From B1SED10-16 sp046498365 (lineage in GTDB: Bacteria; Desulfobacterota; Desulfobacteria; Desulfobacterales; Desulfosalsimonadaceae), in assembly GCA_046498365.1 (NCBI GenBank), contig JAWOAV010000231.1:1-9234 (forward strand): a DNA stretch of 9,234 nt, read 5' to 3'. The position numbers were made by a program, and so were the translations under genes. This document shows, in pieces, positions 1 through 5,947 of the stretch (position 1 is the stretch's first letter; the number at the start of each line of letters is the position of its first letter). The notes under the pieces were generated by a model that searched no databases, was not told the origin of the DNA, and saw only the letters and a list, made by a program, of their open reading frames with translations.

Positions 1-2349
1 CAGGGGCAGCTGGTCCGTCCGTCCGACCGGAAAAGACCCGCACGGGTCGCGTGGATTCAGTGCGTGGGCTCCCGCGGCATCAACCGGGCCGATGTTCCCT
101 ATTGTTCCAGTGTCTGCTGCATGTACGCCCTCAAGGAAGCCATCGTCACCAAGGAGCGCTTTGCCGAAGAGATTGAAGCCTGCATTTTCTATATGGATAT
201 GCGGACCTTTGGCAAGGACTACGAACGCTATCTCAACCGGGCCGTGGAGGAATACGGCGTCAACCTTATCCGCTGCCGCCCCCATTCGGTGGTGGAGGAT
301 CCGGAAACCGGCAACCTTTCGATCACATATGCCACGGACGACGATGCCCGGCACAAGACCGAGGTGTTTGACATGGTGGTGCTCTCCACGGGGTTTCGAA
401 TCCCGGACAGTACCGTGGCCTTAGGCCAACGCCTGGGTATTGATCTCAACGAGCAAGGTTTTGCGCAGACGGGCGGTTTTTCACCGGTGGCGACTTCCCG
501 CCCGGGGATCTATGTCTGCGGCGTGAGCGAAAGCCCCAAGGATATTCCGGAAACCATGATCCAGGCCAGTGCGGCCGCGGCCATGGCCGGCACGCAAATG
601 CCCCTGGCGGAGGGTGGCGTTGAAGAGGAAGAATTTTTTCCCCCGGAGCGGGACGTATCCGGCCAGTCCCCCTGTGTGGGCGTATTCGTATGCGATTGCG
701 GCCCCAATATCGGCGGCGTAATCGAGGTCTCCCGCCTGGTGGAGGATGCCCGGTCCTTTCCCGGCGTGGCATACGCCGAAGCCATGGGGTACGGATGCAG
801 CAAAGAGTCCATGGACCGCATGGAAGCCTTGATCCGGGAGCACGGGTTGAACCGTGTGGTTATCGGCGGATGCTCCCCCCGGACCCATGAAACCAAGTTT
901 CAGGACATGCTGCGCCGCTCCGGCCTGAACAAATATCTCGTGGAAATCGTCAATATTCGGGACCAGGATACCTGGGTGCACATGGACCGGCCGGCCGATG
1001 CCACCCGCAAGGCCGTAAAAATGCTGGAGATGGGGGTTTACGCCGTCAGCCGGGCCCATCCCCTGGTGGAGCATTCCCTTCCCATGAACCGCAACGCCCT
1101 GGTGGTCGGCGGCGGGGTAACCGGCATGAACGCGGCCCTGCTTTTGGCCGACCAGGGGCACCGGGTCTACCTCGTGGAACGGGAATCCCGCCTCGGGGGA
1201 ATTGCCGCCACGGTGCGCACGACCCTGGAAGGCGATGATGTGGGCCGGTATATGTCCGATTTGGTGGAAACGGTGCAGTCCCACCAGAAAATCCAGGTGC
1301 TGACCCAGGCGATCATCGTGGACCACAAGGGGATGCCCGGCCGGTTTACCACCGGCATCCAGACCGGACCGCGTATGCACTACATGCAGGTCGAGCACGG
1401 CGTGACCATCCTGGCCACAGGCGCCCTGGCCAACCGGCCCGCCCAGTATCTGCTGGGAGAAGATGACCGGGTGCTGACCCAACTGGACATGGATGCAAAA
1501 ATCGAAGATGATCCGGAATCGATCCGTTCCATGAAACAGGTCGTGATGATCCAGTGCGTGGGCTCCCGGGAGCCGGGAAATCCGAACTGCTCGCGCATCT
1601 GCTGCCAGAGCGCCATCAAAAACGCCCTTCGGATGAAGGCCCTGAATCCGGATATGCAGATTTATGTGCTGAACCGGGACATTCGGACCTACGGCTTCCA
1701 GGAGGACTATTACCGGGAAGCCAGGAAGCAGGGCGTGCAATTCATCCGGTATGAACCCGACAGGCGGCCCGACGTCCGTGCCCTTGAAAACGGTCTGGTG
1801 GTTGACGCATATGACGATATTCTCGGCTGCAACCTGGAGATTTCTGCAGATGCCGTTGTATTGAGCACCGGCCTGATCGCCGACGATGAAACCACCGAGG
1901 ACCTCTCGGTGCTGTTTCACGTCCCCCGATCCGATGACGGCTATTTTCTGGAAGACCATATCAAGCTGCGCCCCACGGACATGTCTGTACGCGGGTTTTT
2001 TCTCGCCGGCACGGCCCATGCCCCCAAATCGATCCGGGAAAGCATCGCCCACGGCCAGTCTGCAGCCGGCCGGGCGATGACCATGCTCACAAAGCAATGG
2101 ATCAACCTGGGTGCGGCGGTCGCCAAGGTGGATGGCGCCAAATGCGCGGCATGCCTTATATGCGTCCGGGCATGTCCATATAACGTGCCTTTTATCAACA
2201 CCGAAGGCTATTCGGAAATCGACCCGGCCAAGTGTCACGGCTGCGGTATCTGCGCGGCCGACTGCCCGGCCCGTGCCATACAGCTCATGCAGTATGAAGA
2301 CGACCAGATACTGGCCAAACTCGACGGCCTGTTTGAGAGGATGAACTGA
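1..2349 (+). CDS. hdrA: HdrA-like FAD/iron-sulfur protein with two HdrA modules (5' end missing)
   Basis: This is a subunit A-like protein of heterodisulfide reductase, a soluble flavin/FeS electron-transfer hub. Frame 1 is open from base 1, so the gene starts upstream; the GTG at 64 lies inside a conserved motif and is not a start. Residue numbers count from base 1 (782 residues). The end of a first HdrA module is seen at 18-48 (QCVGSR with C21, C35, C39, C40) and in a GIYVCG..S.KDI segment near 170-180. A second module follows: a Cys cluster C225/C231/C233 with CGPNIGG, a Rossmann FAD motif GGGVTG at 370-375, a second QCVGSR motif with C519, C530, C534, C535, and a C-terminal ferredoxin with two 4Fe-4S sets (C715/718/721/725 and C745/748/751/755). 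It overlaps mvhD by one base. In the family, HdrA binds FAD and 4Fe-4S clusters and can be the bifurcating subunit. QmoA/QmoB are relatives, but MvhD is a separate gene here and the neighbours are metV/metF. The identity is firm; the physiological partner is inferred. Confidence 0.93.
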   Translation, partial: QGQLVRPSDRKRPARVAWIQCVGSRGINRADVPYCSSVCCMYALKEAIVTKERFAEEIEACIFYMDMRTFGKDYERYLNRAVEEYGVNLIRCRPHSVVEDPETGNLSITYATDDDARHKTEVFDMVVLSTGFRIPDSTVALGQRLGIDLNEQGFAQTGGFSPVATSRPGIYVCGVSESPKDIPETMIQASAAAAMAGTQMPLAEGGVEEEEFFPPERDVSGQSPCVGVFVCDCGPNIGGVIEVSRLVEDARSFPGVAYAEAMGYGCSKESMDRMEALIREHGLNRVVIGGCSPRTHETKFQDMLRRSGLNKYLVEIVNIRDQDTWVHMDRPADATRKAVKMLEMGVYAVSRAHPLVEHSLPMNRNALVVGGGVTGMNAALLLADQGHRVYLVERESRLGGIAATVRTTLEGDDVGRYMSDLVETVQSHQKIQVLTQAIIVDHKGMPGRFTTGIQTGPRMHYMQVEHGVTILATGALANRPAQYLLGEDDRVLTQLDMDAKIEDDPESIRSMKQVVMIQCVGSREPGNPNCSRICCQSAIKNALRMKALNPDMQIYVLNRDIRTYGFQEDYYREARKQGVQFIRYEPDRRPDVRALENGLVVDAYDDILGCNLEISADAVVLSTGLIADDETTEDLSVLFHVPRSDDGYFLEDHIKLRPTDMSVRGFFLAGTAHAPKSIRESIAHGQSAAGRAMTMLTKQWINLGAAVAKVDGAKCAACLICVRACPYNVPFINTEGYSEIDPAKCHGCGICAADCPARAIQLMQYEDDQILAKLDGLFERMN
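58..74 (+). repeat. 17-nt direct repeat, copy 1, within the HdrA Cys motif
   Basis: The 17 bases at 58-74 are identical to 1552-1568 and lie 1494 bases (498 codons) away in the same reading frame. They encode the QCVGSR motif in each HdrA module. This is coding conservation left from module duplication, not a mobile or regulatory repeat. Confidence 0.85.
1552..1568 (+). repeat. 17-nt direct repeat, copy 2, within the HdrA Cys motif
   Basis: This is the partner of the copy at 58-74, in the same frame. It encodes the QCVGSR motif of the second HdrA module (C519 in window residue numbering). Each copy is followed by a C-x(2-3)-CC cysteine group. Confidence 0.85.
2335..2340 (+). promoter_or_regulatory. 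Ribosome binding site for mvhD
   Basis: GAGAGG sits eight bases before the ATG at 2349, inside the last codons of hdrA. It supports the mvhD start that overlaps the hdrA stop (TGATG) and suggests coupled translation. Confidence 0.7.
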
Positions 2350-2795
2350 TGACAGACGCTTTTGAACCGGAAATTGTGGCATTCTGCTGCCATTACTGCG
2401 CCTACACGGCTGCGGACATGGCCGGCAGCAAACGGATTTCTTATCCGCCCAACGTCAAAATCATTCGCGTGCCGTGTACCGGCAAAGTCGATGCCATTCA
2501 TATCATGCGGGCCTTTGAAAAAGGGGCTGATGGTGTCTATGTGGCCGGATGCCTGGAAGGAGACTGCCATTTCAAGACCGGCAACATCCGTGCGGCCCAC
2601 CGGGTCCGCCGGGTCCAGGCCCTTCTGGAGGAGATCGGAATGGAAGGCGGGCGCGTGGAAATGATCACCATGTCCGCGGGCATGGGAGAGCGGTTTGCAC
2701 AGACGGCCCGCGAATTTACAGAAAAGATCCGGGCGCTTGGCCCCAGCCCGATCCGGGACGCGATTCGACAATCCGGCCGACGGGCGGCGGGGTAA
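2349..2795 (+). CDS. mvhD: MvhD/FrhD-type [2Fe-2S] electron-transfer subunit
   Basis: This is a 148-residue member of the MvhD family (methyl-viologen-reducing hydrogenase delta subunit), a small soluble FeS protein that passes electrons between HdrA and a partner such as a hydrogenase or formate dehydrogenase. The family signature is clear: CC-x2-CAYTAADMAG at 13-26, a YPPNVKIIRVPCTGKVD stretch at 32-48, then FEKGADGVYVAGCLEGDCHF at 56-75. Candidate cluster ligands are C13, C14, C17, C43, C68 and C73. The common GCHxGDCHY form of the last motif is GCLEGDCHF here. The start ATG overlaps the hdrA stop by one base and has GAGAGG eight bases upstream. It is a stand-alone gene, whereas in some HdrA and QmoB proteins this domain is fused. 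The context with hdrA, metV and metF suggests it links HdrA to the methylene-THF reductase complex; the actual electron donor or acceptor cannot be read from this window. Confidence 0.95.
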   Translation: MTDAFEPEIVAFCCHYCAYTAADMAGSKRISYPPNVKIIRVPCTGKVDAIHIMRAFEKGADGVYVAGCLEGDCHFKTGNIRAAHRVRRVQALLEEIGMEGGRVEMITMSAGMGERFAQTAREFTEKIRALGPSPIRDAIRQSGRRAAG

Positions 2796-2812
2796 CTATT
2801 GAAAACCAATCT

Positions 2813-2816
2813 GGAG
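2813..2816 (+). promoter_or_regulatory. Ribosome binding site fixing the metV start
   Basis: GGAG ends eight bases before the ATG at 2825. The metV frame is open much further upstream (to 2549, within mvhD), so this site decides the start. Confidence 0.75.
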
Positions 2817-2824
2817 ACAACAAG

Positions 2825-3493
2825 ATGATCACGGCTGTACGAAAACCCATAGAAGAGATTATCGCATGCGTATCCCCTTATGACCGCATCCTTCTGGTCG
2901 GTTGCAATGAGTGCGTCAGCGTATGTTCGGTCGGCGGCAGAAAAGAAGTGGCGCTTCTGGCATCGGCCCTGCATATGCATTTTTTGAAGCATGGAAAAAC
3001 CATGGACATCCGGGAAATGACCCTGGAGCGCCAGTGTGATCCGGAATATGTGGAGGAACTGGTCAATTATATGGATAGCGCAGATGCCGTTTTGTCCATG
3101 GCCTGCGGCTGCGGCGTTCAGACCATTGCGGCGCGCTACCGGGAGAAACCGGTTTTCCCGGCGGTCAATACGACGTTTATGGGCGCATCCGAGCGCCAGG
3201 GCGTATGGTCCGAACGGTGCCAGGGATGCGGGGACTGCGTGCTCGGCATCACCGGCGGCATCTGCCCCATTGCCCGCTGTTCCAAGCGACTGATGAACGG
3301 CCCCTGCGGCGGATCCACAAAGGGAAAGTGCGAAATCGACGCCAATATCGACTGTGCCTGGCAGCTGATCTGGGACCGCTTAAAGGCCCTGGGCCTGGAA
3401 AAGCGGATCGAGGACATTATGGAAGCAAAAGACTGGCGGACCAGCCGGGACGGCGGCCCCCGTACAATTACAAGAGAGGATCTGGCATCATGA
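2825..3493 (+). CDS. metV: MetV, iron-sulfur partner of methylene-THF reductase
   Basis: This is a 222-residue protein of the family labelled 'methylene-tetrahydrofolate reductase C-terminal', called MetV in acetogens. It forms a complex with MetF and is expected to carry 4Fe-4S clusters that feed electrons to the MetF flavin. The cysteine pattern is visible: VGCNECVSVCSVGGRKE (C27, C30, C34), CGCG (C94, C96), then a dense C-terminal set C132, C135, C138, C147, C152, C161, C169 and C177, including CQGCGDC and NGPCGGS. N115-TTFMG is also typical. The ATG at 2825 was chosen because GGAG precedes it by eight bases; upstream in-frame sequence overlaps mvhD and has no MetV-like content. The 3' end overlaps metF by four bases (ATGA), the usual sign of translational coupling between partners. 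Length matches the stand-alone MetV family. In Moorella, MetV occurs with MetF, HdrABC and MvhD in one complex, which supports the same reading here. Confidence 0.93.
   Translation: MITAVRKPIEEIIACVSPYDRILLVGCNECVSVCSVGGRKEVALLASALHMHFLKHGKTMDIREMTLERQCDPEYVEELVNYMDSADAVLSMACGCGVQTIAARYREKPVFPAVNTTFMGASERQGVWSERCQGCGDCVLGITGGICPIARCSKRLMNGPCGGSTKGKCEIDANIDCAWQLIWDRLKALGLEKRIEDIMEAKDWRTSRDGGPRTITREDLAS
3474..3480 (+). promoter_or_regulatory. Ribosome binding site fixing the metF start
   Basis: GAGAGGA ends nine bases before the ATG at 3490. The frame is open back to 3205 inside metV, but the family similarity begins only after the ATG at 3490, so this site marks the start. Confidence 0.7.
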
Positions 3494-4413
3494 AAACCGA
3501 AAGCAGACTGGAGAAGGTACTGGCCTCGGGCGCGCTGGCGGTCACTTCGGAGTGCGGCCCGCCCAGGGGGGCCGTGCCCGATAAAGTGAAGGAAAAAGCA
3601 GAGATGTTGCGGGGCTGCGTGGATGTCGTCAACGTTACCGACAACCAGACGGCCATGGTGCGCATGTCAAGCTGGGGCGCGAGCGTGATCATCAAGCAGA
3701 TGGGAATGGATCCGGTGCTCCAGATGGTGACCCGGGACCGCAACCGTCTGGCCATGCAAGCCGATATCATCGGCGCCTATTCTCTTGGAATCAACACCAT
3801 GCTGTGCTTGTCCGGCGACCACCCCCATTTCGGGGATCATCCCCAGGCCGCGAATGTGTATGATCTCGATTCGGTCCAGTTGATTCAGACGGTGGTCAAG
3901 ATGCGCGATGAAGGAAAATTTCAGGGGGGGAAAGACATCGACCACCCGCCGAAAATGTTCGTGGGCGCGGCCGCCAACCCCTTTGCCGATCCGTTCGAGC
4001 TGCGCGTCATGCGGCTGGCCAAGAAAGTCAAGGCAGGCGTCGATTTTATCCAGACCCAGTGCATTTACAATCTCGACAAATTCGAGACGTGGATGAAAGG
4101 GGTATGCGAACGGGGCCTGCATGAAAAGGTGTATATCCTGGCGGGGATCACCCCCATGAAAAGCGCCGGCATGGCCCGATACATGAAAAACCGGGTGCCT
4201 GGCATGGATGTGCCGGACGACGTTGTCAAGCGGATGGAATCGGTCCCCAAGGAACAGCAGCCGGAAGAGGGCATTAAGATCGCGGTGGAATCCATTCAAC
4301 GGTTAAAAGAAGTGAAGGGGGTGGCGGGTTTTCATATCATGGCCATTGAATGGGAGGAAAAAGTGCGGGAAATCGTGGAAAAAGCGGGTCTGTTGCCCCG
4401 TCCCGAGCTGTAG
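3490..4413 (+). CDS. metF: Methylenetetrahydrofolate reductase, MetV-associated type
   Basis: This 307-residue FAD-dependent TIM-barrel enzyme interconverts 5,10-methylene-THF and 5-methyl-THF, the last step of the methyl branch of the Wood-Ljungdahl pathway (or the first oxidative step in reverse). Recognisable parts are TSECGPPRG near 19-27, with E21 at the position of the catalytic Glu of E. coli MetF, a VNVTDNQ segment at 48-53, LSGDHP with D110 at the position of the conserved active-site Asp, GAAANPF in the middle, FIQTQCIYN, and the C-terminal VAGFHIMAIEWEEKV that marks the acetogen/sulfate-reducer form paired with MetV. It lacks the C-terminal HFYTMN motif of the ordinary bacterial enzyme seen at the other end of the window. 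The ATG overlaps the metV stop by four bases. The electron donor is probably MetV/HdrA/MvhD rather than NADH directly; that part is inference from gene order. Confidence 0.94.
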   Translation: MKTESRLEKVLASGALAVTSECGPPRGAVPDKVKEKAEMLRGCVDVVNVTDNQTAMVRMSSWGASVIIKQMGMDPVLQMVTRDRNRLAMQADIIGAYSLGINTMLCLSGDHPHFGDHPQAANVYDLDSVQLIQTVVKMRDEGKFQGGKDIDHPPKMFVGAAANPFADPFELRVMRLAKKVKAGVDFIQTQCIYNLDKFETWMKGVCERGLHEKVYILAGITPMKSAGMARYMKNRVPGMDVPDDVVKRMESVPKEQQPEEGIKIAVESIQRLKEVKGVAGFHIMAIEWEEKVREIVEKAGLLPRPEL

Positions 4414-4476
4414 CAGCAGCCCGATGGCGCTTTTGATAAAGAAAACAATTCAATTAATCAGCAAGGAGCCGAACCG
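4414..4476 (+). other. 63-nt gap between metF and the signalling genes
   Basis: This is the largest non-coding gap in the window and is visibly more A/T-rich than its surroundings between about 4431 and 4462. No stem followed by a T-run was found, so there is no clear terminator. A TTGATA at 4433-4438 resembles a -35 box, but no good -10 lies at the right spacing. The gap could hold a weak internal promoter or simply allow read-through; neither is shown. Confidence 0.4.
4463..4468 (+). promoter_or_regulatory. Strong ribosome binding site for the response regulator
   Basis: AAGGAG is a near-consensus Shine-Dalgarno site, eight bases before the ATG at 4477. It is the best site in the window and suggests this gene is translated more strongly than its downstream neighbour, which has almost no site. 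Confidence 0.8.
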
Positions 4477-4866
4477 ATGAGTGAACAGAAATTGATTATG
4501 GTCGTCGATGACGATCCGGATCTGGTGGAGGCTGTCGCCATGAAGCTGGCGTCCAAGAACTACCGGGTCGCCAAAGCCTATGACGGCGAAGAAGCCATTG
4601 AAAAAATCAAAGAGGAAAAGCCGGACCTGGTGATTCTCGATGTCATGATGCCCCGGAAAAACGGATGGGTGGTCTGCGATGAGATTAAAAAGGATGACGG
4701 CCTCAAAAACATCATTGTGGTGATGCTGACCGCCGTGGGGGATGCCGTGCAGAGCACGAGTTATACCCATCATGAGGGGAAAACCACCCTGGCGGATGAT
4801 TACATTCCAAAACCCATTGATATGGATCAGCTCATGGAAATTGTTGATGATCATGTGGGCTCCTGA
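4477..4866 (+). CDS. Stand-alone receiver-domain response regulator (CheY-like)
   Basis: This 129-residue protein is a single REC domain with no output domain. It is expected to accept phosphate from a histidine kinase, and its output should be by protein contact. The acidic pocket (D11-D13), the phospho-acceptor D55 in LVILDVMMPRKNG, the switch T85 and the lysine K112 in DDYIPKPID are all present, so it should be active. The distance from T85 to K112 is 27 residues, against 22 in CheY and in the receiver encoded at 7437-8975. The extra five residues fall in the beta4-alpha4/beta5 region (STSYTHHEGKTT), the surface that usually carries output specificity. It follows metF after 63 nt and precedes the ACT-like gene by 13 nt. 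The two kinases downstream are the likely phosphate donors, which is inferred from adjacency. No specific gene symbol is warranted. Confidence 0.93.
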   Translation: MSEQKLIMVVDDDPDLVEAVAMKLASKNYRVAKAYDGEEAIEKIKEEKPDLVILDVMMPRKNGWVVCDEIKKDDGLKNIIVVMLTAVGDAVQSTSYTHHEGKTTLADDYIPKPIDMDQLMEIVDDHVGS

Positions 4867-4883
4867 TGTTTGACAGAAAATGA
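4866..4883 (+). other. Five-codon open frame bridging two genes, possible translational coupler
   Basis: The stop TGA of the response regulator (4864-4866) shares its A with an ATG at 4866. That ATG opens a five-codon frame (M-F-D-R-K) whose TGA at 4881-4883 overlaps the ATG of the next gene at 4880 as ATGA. The next gene lacks a good Shine-Dalgarno site. The arrangement would allow ribosomes to re-initiate twice and reach the next start. It may equally be chance, because short TGATG and ATGA overlaps are common. Confidence 0.3.
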
Positions 4884-5947
4884 CTCCTGTAAAGATAAAC
4901 GAGGTTCGATTAAGCAGCCGGTTTCTTCGGCTGCAGCAGGGCCTTGCAGATGAAGTCGATTCGCGGTCCGTTTGCTTGTACCGGCAGCTGGCCGCCGACA
5001 GAATCAACATCTCATTTTTGCATCTTGACTTTCTGCGCTCTCCGAGACAGGTCACCTGTCTGGTGGCGCCGGAAGCGGTGACCCGCCTTGAACAATCCCC
5101 CGAAAAGGACCAAAACGGGGGTAAAGAAACTGAACCAGGCCGTGCTGCCGGCCTGGTTTCCCTGTTCCCGCACCGATTCCATCCAGCCGTCATCGGTGCG
5201 GTTTTTTGCGCCCTGGCGCAGGAAAATGCCGGATGGCATTGCATGGCCACCTCGGGCTCCATGGTGACACTGGCAGTGGATCTTTCCCGTCAGGACAGAA
5301 TCGCAAAGGCCATTTGCCGGTTTGTGGATCTCCCGCCAGGCAAGGAGCGGCTGTGCCCCGGGGAGGATTATGACGTTGTCGCCCGATCCCTGAAAAGCGC
5401 ACCGGAAACCGTCGCCCAGTATGTGGAATTCCGGATAAAAACCTACGGCCTCCAGGTGAAAACCGGCCTGACGCTCTTGAGTGCATATATCCCGACGGAT
5501 GAACTGGGATCGTGGGGCCGGTCCCTGATTGACATAACGGAGAGGGGCTTTCGTTTTTCCTATGCGTCTGCGGCCGTTGGGGGGGACGGGAAGAAAATCA
5601 AGCTGGATCTGGTGATCGATCCCGCCGGCGAAAAAAGCATAAATCCGGATATTGTAAGGCATCTGCCGGAAGGCGGCGGCTTGTCCCGGCTGGAAATTAC
5701 CGAAAACGCAGAGATGATTTGTTTCCACGGCCCTCACTTCGGGGACCGCTATGGAATTGCCGACAAGACGTTGAGCCGTCTCGAACATTTTCATGTTCCG
5801 GTCTGGTTGGCCGGCTGCGTGGGCGCGACCGTGACGGTGGTTGTACCTCCGGACATGGGGGCTGCGGCAGAAGAAGCCCTTTCGGATGTATTTTCTACTC
5901 CCCCGAGGGACAGAGGCAATGGAAAACACGGGAACCGACATGAATGA
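4880..5947 (+). CDS. Hypothetical protein with repeated ACT-like domains, no catalytic domain
   Basis: I do not recognise a named gene for this 355-residue soluble protein. By eye it reads as about four beta-alpha-beta-beta-alpha units at roughly 5-70, 90-155, 195-250 and 275-340. The second (VSLFPHRFHPAVIGAVF, then an ATSGSMVTLAVD strand pair and a DRIAKAI helix) resembles the paired ACT domains that bind amino acids in aspartokinase. The fourth begins with FHGPHFGDRYGIADKTL and ends with a GATVTVVVP strand and an AAEEAL helix, the same order. No kinase, dehydrogenase or DNA-binding domain is attached, so a role as ligand sensor or protein-binding regulator is plausible. A hydrophilic linker (72-89) separates units one and two. 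The C-terminal tail (TPPRDRGNGKHGNRHE) is polar and is encoded where the gene overlaps the next one by 29 bases. The start lacks a good ribosome site. The coding status is well supported by size, codon use and fit between neighbours; the ACT assignment is moderate. Confidence 0.82.
   Translation: MTPVKINEVRLSSRFLRLQQGLADEVDSRSVCLYRQLAADRINISFLHLDFLRSPRQVTCLVAPEAVTRLEQSPEKDQNGGKETEPGRAAGLVSLFPHRFHPAVIGAVFCALAQENAGWHCMATSGSMVTLAVDLSRQDRIAKAICRFVDLPPGKERLCPGEDYDVVARSLKSAPETVAQYVEFRIKTYGLQVKTGLTLLSAYIPTDELGSWGRSLIDITERGFRFSYASAAVGGDGKKIKLDLVIDPAGEKSINPDIVRHLPEGGGLSRLEITENAEMICFHGPHFGDRYGIADKTLSRLEHFHVPVWLAGCVGATVTVVVPPDMGAAAEEALSDVFSTPPRDRGNGKHGNRHE
5905..5910 (+). promoter_or_regulatory. Ribosome binding site fixing the PAS-kinase start
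   Basis: GAGGGA ends eight bases before the ATG at 5919. It favours that start over the in-frame ATG at 5940 (no good site) and over upstream in-frame codons back to 5841, which lie inside the ACT-like gene. Confidence 0.65.

Noticed and set aside
64..66. GTG at 64 as the start of hdrA
   Set aside because: The frame is open to base 1 and the codon lies within the conserved QCVGSR motif, so the gene begins upstream of the window.
58..1568. The 17-nt direct repeat as a sign of a mobile element or recombination site
   Set aside because: Both copies lie in the same reading frame at the same conserved cysteine motif of two homologous modules, which explains the identity.
481..2382. A 633-codon open frame on the minus strand opposite hdrA
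   Set aside because: It is exactly antisense to a well-supported gene, reads as low-meaning sequence rich in His, Gly and Ala, and shows no domain. Long antisense frames are common in GC-rich genes.
3205..3489. An upstream extension of metF to 3205
   Set aside because: This part overlaps metV in another frame and shows no MetF-like sequence; the ATG at 3490 has a ribosome site and the family N-terminus.
4407..4417. GCTG-TAG-CAGC inverted repeat at the end of metF as a terminator
   Set aside because: The stem is only four base pairs, the loop is three bases, and no T-run follows.
4433..4460. A sigma-70-like promoter (TTGATA and an A/T-rich stretch) before the response regulator
   Set aside because: No acceptable -10 hexamer lies 16-18 bases downstream of TTGATA; the A/T-rich stretch alone is not enough.
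4450..5262. A 270-codon minus-strand frame across the response regulator and ACT-like gene
   Set aside because: It overlaps two sense genes with good motifs or fit, has no recognisable domain and no fitting ribosome site; a shadow frame.
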